This document shows, piece after piece, positions 43,507-51,346 of a stretch of 64,000 nucleotides of DNA. Origin of the DNA: Bacillus sp. T33-2 (GTDB taxonomy: Bacteria > Bacillota > Bacilli > Bacillales > Cytobacillaceae); the NCBI RefSeq assembly GCF_002860205.1, contig NZ_PGVB01000012.1, positions 1-64,000 on the forward strand, given 5' to 3'. The translations under genes were made by a program, and so were the position numbers. The stretch's first letter is position 1; each line of letters opens with the position of its first letter. The notes under the pieces are model-generated. The model did not search any database. It saw nothing but the letters and a program-made list of their open reading frames with translations, and was not told the origin of the DNA.

Positions 43507-44964
43507 ATGAGCAATAATAAAAATCTTACTACCAGCTGGGGCGCACCAGTCGGTGACAACCAGAACTCAATGACAGCAGGTTCTCGCGGTCCAACATTAA
43601 TTCAGGATGTCCACCTTTTAGAAAAGCTGGCGCATTTTAATAGAGAACGTGTTCCCGAGCGTGTCGTTCATGCTAAAGGCGCAGGTGCCCATGGGCATTT
43701 TGAAGTCACCAACCCTGAGATAGCTACATATACAAAGGCTAACTTTTTATCTGAAGTTGGAAAGCGTACGCCGTTATTCGTAAGGTTCTCAACTGTCGCC
43801 GGTGAGCTCGGCTCTGCTGATACAGTGCGCGACCCGCGCGGATTCGCTGTGAAATTCTATACTGAGGAAGGCAATTATGATTTGGTAGGGAACAATACAC
43901 CCGTGTTCTTCATCCGTGACGCAATCAAGTTCCCTGATTTCATCCATACACAGAAGCGCGACCCTAAAACGCATTTGAAAAACCCGACAGCTGTTTGGGA
44001 TTTCTGGTCCCTGTCACCTGAATCCCTGCACCAGGTCACCATCCTGATGTCTGACCGCGGCATTCCGGCGACTCTTCGCCATATGCACGGCTTCGGAAGC
44101 CATACATTCAAATGGGTAAATGCTGAAGGTGAAGCAGTGTGGGTCAAATACCACTTTAAGACTGAACAAGGCATTAAAAACCTGTCACCTGAAGCAGCAG
44201 CTCAAATTGCCGGTGAGAATCCTGATTACCATACAGAAGATTTGTTCAACTCAATTGAGAATGGTGACTTCCCGGCATGGAAATTATACGTCCAAATCAT
44301 GCCGCTAGAAGATGCAAATACTTATCGCTTTGATCCATTCGATGTAACAAAAGTATGGTCCCAAAAAGATTATCCATTGATCGAAGTAGGCCGCATGGTT
44401 CTCGACAGGAACCCTGAGAACTATTTTGCGGAAGTTGAACAGGCAACATTCTCTCCTGGCACATTTGTACCGGGGATTGAGGCATCACCTGACAAGATGC
44501 TCCAGGGCCGCCTTTTTGCTTATCATGATGCCCACCGTTACCGTGTCGGCACCAACCATCAAATGCTCCCAATCAACCGCGCACGCAATGAAGTGAACAA
44601 CTACCAGCGTGATGGACAAATGCGTTTTGATAATAACGGAGGTGGTTCTGTATATTACGAGCCTAATAGTTTTGGCGGACCGACAGAAGCTCCCCTGCAT
44701 AAGCAAACTGCATATCCGGTTGAAGGATTTGCAGAAAGTGTCGCATACGACCATAACGACCATTACACACAGGCTGGCGACCTGTACCGCTTAATGAGCG
44801 CAGAAGAGCGCGAACGCCTGGTAGCAAACATTGTCGCCGCAATGAAGCCGGTGACAAGGGAAGATATCAAGCTGCGCCAGGTCCAGCATTTCTTTAAAGC
44901 CGACCCTGAATACGGAACACGTGTAGCTGAAGGCTTGGGGCTGCCAGTTCCACAGGAAGTGTAA
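43507..44964 (+). CDS. katA: Haem catalase KatA
   Basis: A 485-residue clade 3 monofunctional catalase that turns H2O2 into water and oxygen. The active site [16 protein letters not shown] holds the catalytic His near residue 56; Asn of [11 protein letters not shown] is near 129; and [17 protein letters not shown] gives the haem-ligand Tyr (near 339). The length matches Bacillus KatA. The start at 43507 follows AGAGGTGATT. Regulation by PerR is indicated by the box upstream and by the PerR-like gene downstream, with a terminator in between. Confidence 0.98.
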   Translation: MSNNKNLTTSWGAPVGDNQNSMTAGSRGPTLIQDVHLLEKLAHFNRERVPERVVHAKGAGAHGHFEVTNPEIATYTKANFLSEVGKRTPLFVRFSTVAGELGSADTVRDPRGFAVKFYTEEGNYDLVGNNTPVFFIRDAIKFPDFIHTQKRDPKTHLKNPTAVWDFWSLSPESLHQVTILMSDRGIPATLRHMHGFGSHTFKWVNAEGEAVWVKYHFKTEQGIKNLSPEAAAQIAGENPDYHTEDLFNSIENGDFPAWKLYVQIMPLEDANTYRFDPFDVTKVWSQKDYPLIEVGRMVLDRNPENYFAEVEQATFSPGTFVPGIEASPDKMLQGRLFAYHDAHRYRVGTNHQMLPINRARNEVNNYQRDGQMRFDNNGGGSVYYEPNSFGGPTEAPLHKQTAYPVEGFAESVAYDHNDHYTQAGDLYRLMSAEERERLVANIVAAMKPVTREDIKLRQVQHFFKADPEYGTRVAEGLGLPVPQEV

Positions 44965-45045
44965 TTTCTGTTGTTCCTACTATTGTTGTAACAATCTATT
45001 CTCTATTTTATTCTCAGGTCATTTCATAGTTGTAAAATATTGCAC

Positions 45046-45077
45046 AGGTATCCGCAGCTTGCGGATACCTATTTCTT
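45046..45077 (+). terminator. Terminator of katA
   Basis: AGGTATCCGCA / TGCGGATACCT, perfect 11-base stem, 3-base loop, then ATTTCTT. Confidence 0.88.
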
Positions 45078-45104
45078 AAAATCAACCAAAGAGGATGTTT
45101 AATA

Positions 45105-45533
45105 GTGGATGAACAAGTTGACCAGCTGATCCAATTATTAAAAGACCACGGCCTAAGGATAACTCCGCAAAGGATTGACATCTTAAAAACCATCATATCA
45201 ATGGACGGGCATCCTACAGTCGAGGAAATACATCAGCAGCTGGAATTAATAAGCCTGGGCACCATCTACAATAACGTAAAATTGTTTGTAGAAATGGGGA
45301 TTCTCACCGAGCTTCCCTATGGTAACGGGATCAGTATGTATGAAATGCATAAACCCAACCATTATCATGTCATTTGTGACTCATGCGGAAAAATTGCGGA
45401 CTTCAATTATCCTGATTTAAAGGAGGTCGAAGATGTCGCATCAAAATTGACAAACTTTGACATCCATCTTCATCATCTGGAGATTTATGGATTATGCACC
45501 TCCTGCCAGGAAAGTGACATAAAGCCGGATTAG
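45105..45533 (+). CDS. PerR/Fur family peroxide-type repressor
   Basis: A 142-residue Fur-family repressor. The DNA-binding half reads LKDHGLRITPQRIDILKTII and ELISLGTIYNNVKLFVEMGI. The structural Zn is held by CDSCGK and CTSCQ. His residues of HYHVICDSCGKIADF match the PerR metal site, and the Asp after ICDSCGKIA corresponds to PerR Asp104. However, the position of PerR Asp85 reads Glu (MYEMHKPNHYH), so metal or peroxide sensitivity may differ. The start is GTG with AGAGGATG upstream. Its likely targets are katA and itself. Confidence 0.9.
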   Translation: MDEQVDQLIQLLKDHGLRITPQRIDILKTIISMDGHPTVEEIHQQLELISLGTIYNNVKLFVEMGILTELPYGNGISMYEMHKPNHYHVICDSCGKIADFNYPDLKEVEDVASKLTNFDIHLHHLEIYGLCTSCQESDIKPD

Positions 45534-45576
45534 CATGGCTCCCGCCGCCCTGGCACAGATGGTACAAAAAAAATCA

Positions 45577-45595
45577 ACTTAACTCATGGTTAAGT
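45577..45595. promoter_or_regulatory. Inverted repeat upstream of the zinc-ribbon gene
   Basis: ACTTAAC-TCATG-GTTAAGT, perfect 7-base arms, ending just before the AGGTGG ribosome site. It could be an operator, or a leader hairpin masking the ribosome site. Confidence 0.4.
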
Positions 45596-45614
45596 GAAAA
45601 AGGTGGAATTTACG

Positions 45615-45728
45615 ATGGTTAATCAAAAAAACATATGCCCTAAATGCCAAACACCAATTAAAACCCTTAAACACAGCATTATTTGTGAATGTGGTGCGAG
45701 GCTTAAAACCGGCAAGCACAAACAATAA
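45615..45728 (+). CDS. 37-residue zinc-ribbon protein
   Basis: Starts MVNQKNICPKCQTPIKTLKH and continues SIICECGARLKTGKHKQ. The CPKC and CEC spacing forms a rubredoxin-like zinc ribbon, and the C-terminus is basic. The ATG has AGGTGG at ideal spacing (eight bases). It follows the PerR-like gene on the same strand with 81 bases between, so co-transcription is possible. Too short for most gene callers; the intact motif, good start and stop make it a convincing small gene. Role unknown, nucleic-acid binding or Zn storage are options. Confidence 0.75.
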   Translation: MVNQKNICPKCQTPIKTLKHSIICECGARLKTGKHKQ

Positions 45729-45813
45729 CTATTGCCTGGATGCTTCGTGAAAAACAGCCATATTAGCATTCACGGCCTGTCCAACTCCGATGTTCCCATT
45801 TAGCGGCTTTCTG

Positions 45814-46584
<771 letters not shown>

Positions 46585-46799
46585 TCAACCTTTAATGAAT
46601 TTATGTAATACATACACTATACCCGAACTTTGGTTTTCCCGCTTGCTGATGCATCGGATAACGGGAAAAAATTGTTGAACAAGCGGAGGGCTGAACCCGT
46701 GACGGTCAACCCTGGCTTGAAACGTATGTGACTTTGATACACAGCGCAGCTGAAATCGCTTTACATACAAAATGCGCAAGTTTTCTATCTGCCTCCTCA

Positions 46800-47621
46800 C
46801 TAATTGATAGAACCGGAATTGATATTTTTCCCGTAAAATATTTCATCCATCTCCGCTTTCAGCCTTTCTGTGATTTCTTCAATTTCTTCTTGTGCCAGTT
46901 TTTCTTTTGTGTATCCAAATAAGTAGTTGTTTAAGTCGAAAGCCCGAAGCCTGCATTTCGTATGGAAAATATTTTCTTGGTACACATTTACATCAATCAT
47001 GTCATATAAGCCTTTAGCTTCATCCGGGATATAGTTTTGAATGGAACTGATGTCATGGTCGATAAACAGCTTGTGGCCGTTTTTGTCTCTCGTAAAACCC
47101 CTGACTCTGTAATCAATCGTCATGATGTCAGTATCAAACGAATGGATAAGATAATTCAGTGCTTTTAGCGGTGAAATTTCTCCGCATGTTGAAACGTCGA
47201 TGTCGGCCCTGAATGTGCTGATTCCTTCATCAGGATGATATTCTGGATAGGTATGGACAGTAATATGGCTCTTGTCCAGCTGCAGGACGACATTGTCAGG
47301 AAGAGGCCCCGGTGATTCAGCAAATGACTCAGTAGGGACTTCTACAACCGGCCCCTCTGAAACCAGGATGGTCACACTGGCTCCCTGCGGGACATAATCT
47401 TGTTTTGCGATATTTAACACATGCGCCCCGATTATATCCGCAACGTTTTTCAAAATTTTAGTAAGCCTGTCCGCGTTGTATTGTTCGTCAATATAGTCAA
47501 GATAGGCCTGACGCTCTTCTTTCGTCTTTGTATAGCAAATATCATACATATTAAAACTCAAGGATTTGGTAAGGTTGTTGAAACCATGCAATTCGATGCG
47601 CTGCTCAGGTGTAAGTTTCAT
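46800..47621 (-). CDS. speD: S-adenosylmethionine decarboxylase proenzyme SpeD
   Basis: About 273 residues, the long bacterial form as in E. coli SpeD. It makes decarboxylated AdoMet for spermidine synthesis. Self-cleavage at [13 protein letters not shown] gives the pyruvoyl group at the Ser near residue 113. [20 protein letters not shown] and [15 protein letters not shown] are characteristic. The frame opens at 47747 but the ATG at 47621 has AGGGG seven bases upstream. An IS200-type element is inserted just upstream (47741-48472), so its promoter must lie between or within the element. Confidence 0.96.
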   Translation of the reverse strand: MKLTPEQRIELHGFNNLTKSLSFNMYDICYTKTKEERQAYLDYIDEQYNADRLTKILKNVADIIGAHVLNIAKQDYVPQGASVTILVSEGPVVEVPTESFAESPGPLPDNVVLQLDKSHITVHTYPEYHPDEGISTFRADIDVSTCGEISPLKALNYLIHSFDTDIMTIDYRVRGFTRDKNGHKLFIDHDISSIQNYIPDEAKGLYDMIDVNVYQENIFHTKCRLRAFDLNNYLFGYTKEKLAQEEIEEITERLKAEMDEIFYGKNINSGSIN

Positions 47622-47740
47622 GTGCATTCCCCTTTTATTAGTTAAAAATATATTTCGTCGATTTCTGTAAATATTTTTATGATACCCATTCTTTGCAATA
47701 AAAAACAGCCTTCGTCCCGCCAAGATTACTCCACGAATAA

Positions 47741-48472
47741 TAACCACCCGTGAGAACGGGTGGTTTTCTCTGTGTCTGAAAGCCTTTGTTGCTGACCAGA
47801 CCCTAAAGGGCCTCTGAATGGTTCTCCAAGTGTACTACTTTTACTGGCCAGACCTCAAAGGCCTTCTGCTTACTTTCGTTTCTTTTTCTGTACCTCCTCA
47901 CCTGTGAATGGATCAATATATTCCATCATACTTAGTTGTTCTGCGACTGCATCATCTTGTATCTGATTACGTATATATTCTTCTATTACCTTTTTGTTTC
48001 TCCCAACTGTATCTACATAATATCCAGTACACCAAAATTTTCGGTTCCCATATCTGTATTTCAAATTTGCATGACGATCAAATATCATTAGACTACTTTT
48101 TCCTTTTAAATATCCTACAAATGCGGACACACTTATCTTAGGTGGAATACTCACAAGCATATGTACATGATCTTTACACGCTGTTGCTTCTATAATCTCA
48201 ACACCTTTTCTTTCACATAGAGTTCGGAGTATTTCACCAATATCCTTTTTAATTTTCCCATAAATTACTTGTCTTCTATACTTCGGTGCAAATACGATGT
48301 GATACTTACAATTCCAAGTTTTGTGTGCTAAACTATTAGTGTCTTTTGACATTAGAACTCCTCCGTTTGTTGATATTTTGGTTGGCGGAACCAAAAATAT
48401 TTTAGCACCACGGGAGAGTTTTTTTAATACCACGCTGAAAGCTTTTTGGAACCCTAGGCCTAGCCTAGGGTT
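47741..48472 (-). mobile_element. IS200-type insertion sequence with both end hairpins
   Basis: Bounded by AACCACCCGT / ACGGGTGGTT (47741-47764, 4-base loop) and AACCCTAGGC / GCCTAGGGTT (48450-48472, 3-base loop), the subterminal hairpins typical of IS200/IS605 elements. It carries only tnpA. Between tnpA and the left hairpin there is a direct repeat (CCAGACCCTAAAGGGCCTCTG near 47799 and CCAGACCTCAAAGGCCTTCT near 47850). No target duplication is expected for this family. Exact cleavage ends were not determined. Confidence 0.75.
47870..48352 (-). CDS. tnpA: IS200/IS605 family transposase TnpA
   Basis: A 160-residue Y1-HUH single-strand transposase. The HUH pair is in TACKDHVHMLVSIPP, and the catalytic Tyr is in FWCTGYYVDTVGRNKKVIEE. 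The N-terminal KYHIVFAPKYRRQVIYGKI is conserved in the family. It appears intact, so the element may still be active. The start at 48352 (MSKDTNSL) has GGAGGAG upstream; the ORF extends to 48433. No TnpB or accessory gene is present. Confidence 0.96.
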   Translation of the reverse strand: MSKDTNSLAHKTWNCKYHIVFAPKYRRQVIYGKIKKDIGEILRTLCERKGVEIIEATACKDHVHMLVSIPPKISVSAFVGYLKGKSSLMIFDRHANLKYRYGNRKFWCTGYYVDTVGRNKKVIEEYIRNQIQDDAVAEQLSMMEYIDPFTGEEVQKKKRK

Positions 48473-48482
48473 TTCTTTTTAC

Positions 48483-48520
48483 AAAAAAAAGCAGCCCCAG
48501 TCAAACTGCCAGGCTGCTTT
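48483..48520 (-). terminator. Terminator of the glyoxalase/dioxygenase gene
   Basis: AAAGCAGCC / GGCTGCTTT with a 15-base loop and a T run on the minus strand, ending just outside the IS200 hairpin. Confidence 0.8.
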
Positions 48521-48539
48521 GTGAAAGGATCTATATGTT

Positions 48540-49394
48540 TTAAACTAGCAAATGAATGACGTTTCCTGAAGGGTCCTTCGTAAGCAATAAGCCGTTTTGC
48601 TCGATGACCCATTCACCCATTTGCTGCAGCCTCTGAACCGTTTCATCCCTTGAATTTTCATCAGGTAGAACGACTGAATACGATTTGAGGCCCGCGCTAT
48701 TTTTCTCGGGGGCAGGGGCACCTTTGCTGTGCCATGTATTTAGTCCAATATGGTGATGGTATCCGCTTGAAGAGACAAAACGGGCAGACTGGCCGTAAAG
48801 GCTGTTTACAAGCTCGAATCCAAGGCCTTCACAATAAAAACGCTCAGCTTTATCGAGATCAGCGACCTGCAAATGGATATGCCCCATTACTGTACCTTCG
48901 GGCAGGCCGGCCCATTTCACCCCTCCTGTTGCCGCCAATAAATCTTCACCATTTAATGGTTCGGTTGCCATTATGACCTGCCCGTTCTGCCATTTCCATG
49001 TTTCAGACGGACGGTCACTATATATTTCAATTCCGTTTCCATCAGGATCTGCCAAATACAATGCTTCACTGACAAGATGGTCGGAAGCGCCCTGCAGCGG
49101 ATAACCCGATTGGAGCAGATGAAGCAATACCCTTGCCAGGTCTGAACGGTCAGGGAGCAATAATGCAAAATGGTACAAACCTGTTCTATTTTGCTTTCTC
49201 GGCAGCGGATTCTCCGGCTGTTCTATTTTGAGCAGCGGGGTAACTCCGTCGGCAGTCAGCACTGCCTGGCTTGCAGAACTTGACAGTGTCTTGAATCCAA
49301 TAACATCCTGATAAAAAGAAAGGGAGCGTTGTAAATCCTGAACTAACAGATGAACATCTCGGACAAATATTGTCGCTTTTTGATGAAAGCCCAT
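48540..49394 (-). CDS. Two-domain VOC/glyoxalase-fold dioxygenase (CatE-like)
   Basis: About 284 residues made of two repeated glyoxalase domains. Domain 1 begins HLLVQDLQRSLSFYQDVIGF and domain 2 begins HIHLQVADLDKAERFYCEGL. Metal ligands are likely His of SGYHHHIGLNTW and Glu near the end of domain 1 (GNGIEIYSDRP). It matches the catechol-2,3-dioxygenase CatE (YfiE) type that detoxifies catechol and quinones. The start at 49394 has GAGGT nine bases upstream. A thiol-sensing HxlR repressor is encoded divergently, as in the Bacillus YodB/CatR circuits. Confidence 0.88.
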   Translation of the reverse strand: MGFHQKATIFVRDVHLLVQDLQRSLSFYQDVIGFKTLSSSASQAVLTADGVTPLLKIEQPENPLPRKQNRTGLYHFALLLPDRSDLARVLLHLLQSGYPLQGASDHLVSEALYLADPDGNGIEIYSDRPSETWKWQNGQVIMATEPLNGEDLLAATGGVKWAGLPEGTVMGHIHLQVADLDKAERFYCEGLGFELVNSLYGQSARFVSSSGYHHHIGLNTWHSKGAPAPEKNSAGLKSYSVVLPDENSRDETVQRLQQMGEWVIEQNGLLLTKDPSGNVIHLLV

Positions 49395-49462
49395 TGTGAA
49401 CATACCTCATTTCCAAATGAATATATTTTTACTGGTTAATTTATTTCGATTGAATAAGTTAG

Positions 49463-49479
49463 TTACTTTATGTAAGTAA
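49463..49479. promoter_or_regulatory. Palindromic candidate operator for the YodB/CatR-like repressor
   Basis: TTACTT-TATGT-AAGTAA, perfect 6-base arms, lies between the two divergent genes. YodB/CatR operators in Bacillus are AT-rich palindromes of similar form. Confidence 0.5.
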
Positions 49480-49594
49480 GTATAATTCGGTAAATTTGTT
49501 ACGTCAAGTAATATAGTGTATAATTATATTTACAATCATAACGTTTGTTCTTTGGAAAATTTTAAAACATAATTGACTGCTGAGGTGACTCTAT

Positions 49595-49930
49595 ATGAAC
49601 CAGTCTCTACTATGTCCAAGGTTTGAAAAAGCAATGACGATTTTAAGCCAGCGCTGGACAGGATTGATAATATACCAGCTTCTATCCGGACCCCAGCGTT
49701 TTTGCACGATAGAATCATCGGTCGCTGTGAGCGGAAGGGTTCTTTCCGAAAGGCTGAAGGATCTGGAGCAGCAAGGCATTGTAAAGCGGGAAGTGTTTCC
49801 CGAAACCCCTGTCAGGATTGAATATTCTTTGACTGAGAAAGGGCTTGCTATGGAACCAATTTTACGCCAAGTGGAAAAATGGTCACAAACCTGGCTGGAA
49901 ATTGATAAATCGGATGGCGAGAAAGAATGA
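49595..49930 (+). CDS. HxlR family redox-sensing regulator (YodB/CatR-like)
   Basis: A 111-residue winged-helix repressor. The conserved sensing Cys near residue 7 is in QSLLCPRFEKA, the YodB position, which forms mixed or S-alkyl adducts with quinones or diamide. Other family landmarks are LSQRWTGLIIYQLLSGPQRF, VSGRVLSERLKDLEQQGIVK and REVFPETPVRIEYSLTEKGL. Expected to repress the divergent dioxygenase and itself until electrophiles modify it. The C-terminus is charged. Confidence 0.92.
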   Translation: MNQSLLCPRFEKAMTILSQRWTGLIIYQLLSGPQRFCTIESSVAVSGRVLSERLKDLEQQGIVKREVFPETPVRIEYSLTEKGLAMEPILRQVEKWSQTWLEIDKSDGEKE

Positions 49931-49963
49931 AGCTGGTTGTATTTTGAACAACCAGCTTTTTTT
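49930..49963 (+). terminator. Terminator of the YodB/CatR-like gene
   Basis: AAGCTGGTTGT / ACAACCAGCTT, perfect 11-base stem, then TTTTTTT. Confidence 0.9.
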
Positions 49964-50024
49964 GATGCAATGCGATCTGCAAAGCTGCCACCCCACACGA
50001 GTTATTTCATGTCCGGACAGCCAT

Positions 50025-50345
50025 TCAATCGTGCGACAGTAGCTTTAATCCCACCACGGCAAAAAGCACCATGCACATACAAGCGATTCTTTTCCAGCTA
50101 CGTGACTCCCCAAAAAAGATCATACCGAGTAAGGCACTTCCTGCCGTGCCAATTCCGGTCCATATCGCATAAGCGGTACTCATTTCGATTCCCTTCATTG
50201 CCAAAGTAAGAAAACCAAAACTCAAAACAAAGCCCGCAAAAAACAGAAGGAAGGATGAAACACCGCCTTTCTTGTTCAGCTGATTAATACCGGCAACACC
50301 AATTATTTCTCCAATCCCGGCAATGAATAAAAACAGCCAGTACAT
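50025..50345 (-). CDS. SMR family exporter, second subunit (YkkD/EmrE-like)
   Basis: A 106-residue small multidrug-resistance protein with four helices. The essential membrane Glu is near residue 13 (FIAGIGEIIGVAGINQLN), and TAYAIWTGIGTAGSALLGMI is the conserved GxG region in helix 3. It overlaps the other SMR gene by one base, so the two probably assemble as a heterodimer like YkkCD. Under the guanidine-I riboswitch it likely exports guanidinium or related cations. Confidence 0.92.
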   Translation of the reverse strand: MYWLFLFIAGIGEIIGVAGINQLNKKGGVSSFLLFFAGFVLSFGFLTLAMKGIEMSTAYAIWTGIGTAGSALLGMIFFGESRSWKRIACMCMVLFAVVGLKLLSHD

Positions 50346-50686
50346 TATGAATCCCCCCTGTGAGCCTGCTCATTTTCTGTCACCATTTTTAAACCCAACA
50401 CTCCCAAGAGCAAAATTGATATGAGACCGACCTTGGCCAGGCTAAACGGCTGCCCAAACAGCAGCATTTCCATTATGACGGTCCCGCCTGTACCAATGCC
50501 CGTAAAGACAGCGTACGCTGTGCCGACAGGCAACTTCCGGGAAGCCGCAATCAAAAGGTACATACTCAACAAAATGGCAACGGCCGTCCCTATCCACTGC
50601 GAGAATGAATGGGAATGCTTTAAGCCGATCACCCACATAATTTCAAAAAGTCCTGCTATAAAGATGGTTGCCCAATTCCGGTCCAT
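50345..50686 (-). CDS. SMR family exporter, first subunit (YkkC/Gdx-like)
   Basis: A 113-residue four-helix SMR protein. The key Glu is in ATIFIAGLFEIMWVIGLKHS near residue 15, and VGTAYAVFTGIGTGGTVIME is the GxG region in helix 3. The W in FEIMW and the context favour the guanidinium exporter (Gdx) subclass, which pumps guanidinium in exchange for protons. First gene after the guanidine riboswitch. It forms an operon with the second SMR gene. Confidence 0.93.
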   Translation of the reverse strand: MDRNWATIFIAGLFEIMWVIGLKHSHSFSQWIGTAVAILLSMYLLIAASRKLPVGTAYAVFTGIGTGGTVIMEMLLFGQPFSLAKVGLISILLLGVLGLKMVTENEQAHRGDS

Positions 50687-50746
50687 AGCTGATTAACTCC
50701 TCCTGCCATTATCATTTGTAAAATTTCGCGGTTCAGCCCCAAATAG

Positions 50747-50880
50747 AAAAGCCCGGAAAGATATCTGTTGATATCCTCCCGGGCTTTTTTCCCTCCGTGT
50801 ACGCAGAGCTGAACAATCTGCGCGTCCCCTCTCGGTCCAGGCCAACCCTTGATGCTGCGGAACCCTAGGGAACTTTCAAT
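50747..50880 (-). ncRNA. Guanidine-I (ykkC) riboswitch with terminator
   Basis: Reading the minus strand, the conserved pieces come in order: CTAGGGTTCCG, GGCCTGGACCGAGAGG, ACGCGCAG paired with CTGCGT, then ACACGGAGGG and AAAAAAGCCCGGGAGG. These match the ykkC guanidine-I aptamer core. The final GCCCGGGAGGATATC arm also forms a terminator with GATATCTTTCCGGGC (50747-50788), followed by T-rich sequence. Guanidine binding should favour the aptamer, break the terminator, and allow read-through into the SMR genes 60 bases downstream. Confidence 0.93.
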
Positions 50881-51014
50881 GAATTGAATAATATCACAAC
50901 GGAACCTACATGACAATTTTTTCTTCCTTGGAGCATGCTGGTGAAAATTCACTAATGAAAAATAACAGCAAATGTGTTATATTATTATTGTTTCTTTTCA
51001 GGAACAACCTATAT

Positions 51015-51102
51015 GGAGAAGTACCCAAGTGGTTCAAGGGGGCGCACTCGAAATGCGTTAGGACGGGCAACCGTTGCGTGAGTTCGAATCTCATCTTCTC
51101 CG
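51015..51102 (+). tRNA. tRNA-Ser (anticodon CGA)
   Basis: Eighty-eight bases. Acceptor stem GGAGAAG / CTTCTCC with discriminator G; D-arm ACCCAAGTGGTTCAAGGGG; anticodon loop CTCGAAA giving CGA (reads UCG); a long variable arm as required for Ser; T-arm TGAGTTCGAATCTCA. CCA is not encoded. It is a lone tRNA gene, with a terminator right after it. Confidence 0.95.
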
Positions 51103-51113
51103 CTCTGCCTTTT

Positions 51114-51140
51114 AGGGACAGCAAGTCGCTGTCCCTTTTT
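51114..51140 (+). terminator. Terminator of the tRNA-Ser gene
   Basis: AGGGACAGC / GCTGTCCCT with a 5-base loop and TTTT. Confidence 0.88.
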
Positions 51141-51195
51141 GCATGTACATACAAAAACGCCAGCCATAGGCTGACGTAAAAAAGGAGGTTATAGG

Positions 51196-51252
51196 CTGTC
51201 AGAAGCTCTGTTGATGTGGAAGAGAGCTTCTCGTATATTATTATGTCAATAA
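51196..51252 (+). CDS. Possible 18-residue peptide with CTG start
   Basis: After a very strong AAAAAAGGAGG, the codon at ideal spacing (seven bases) is CTG at 51196, reading on to TAA with SEALLMWKRASRILLCQ after the first residue. The same stretch holds a 9-base inverted repeat (AGAAGCTCT ... AGAGCTTCT). It is a speculative short ORF; the ribosome site is the only positive evidence. The rest of 51141-51346 holds no gene that I can see. Confidence 0.2.
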   Translation: MSEALLMWKRASRILLCQ

Positions 51253-51346
51253 ACATTTATTGACTAAGCTAATCCACCAGTGAATTAGCACATTTTAATA
51301 TTCCGAGTAGTCAGGCGGCCCCCTGTGAAACAAAAGTTAATCCATA

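Noticed and set aside
47741-48472. A CRISPR array or retron was considered because of the paired hairpins
   Set aside because: The hairpins are single subterminal IS200 ends with an intact HUH transposase; there are no spaced direct repeats.
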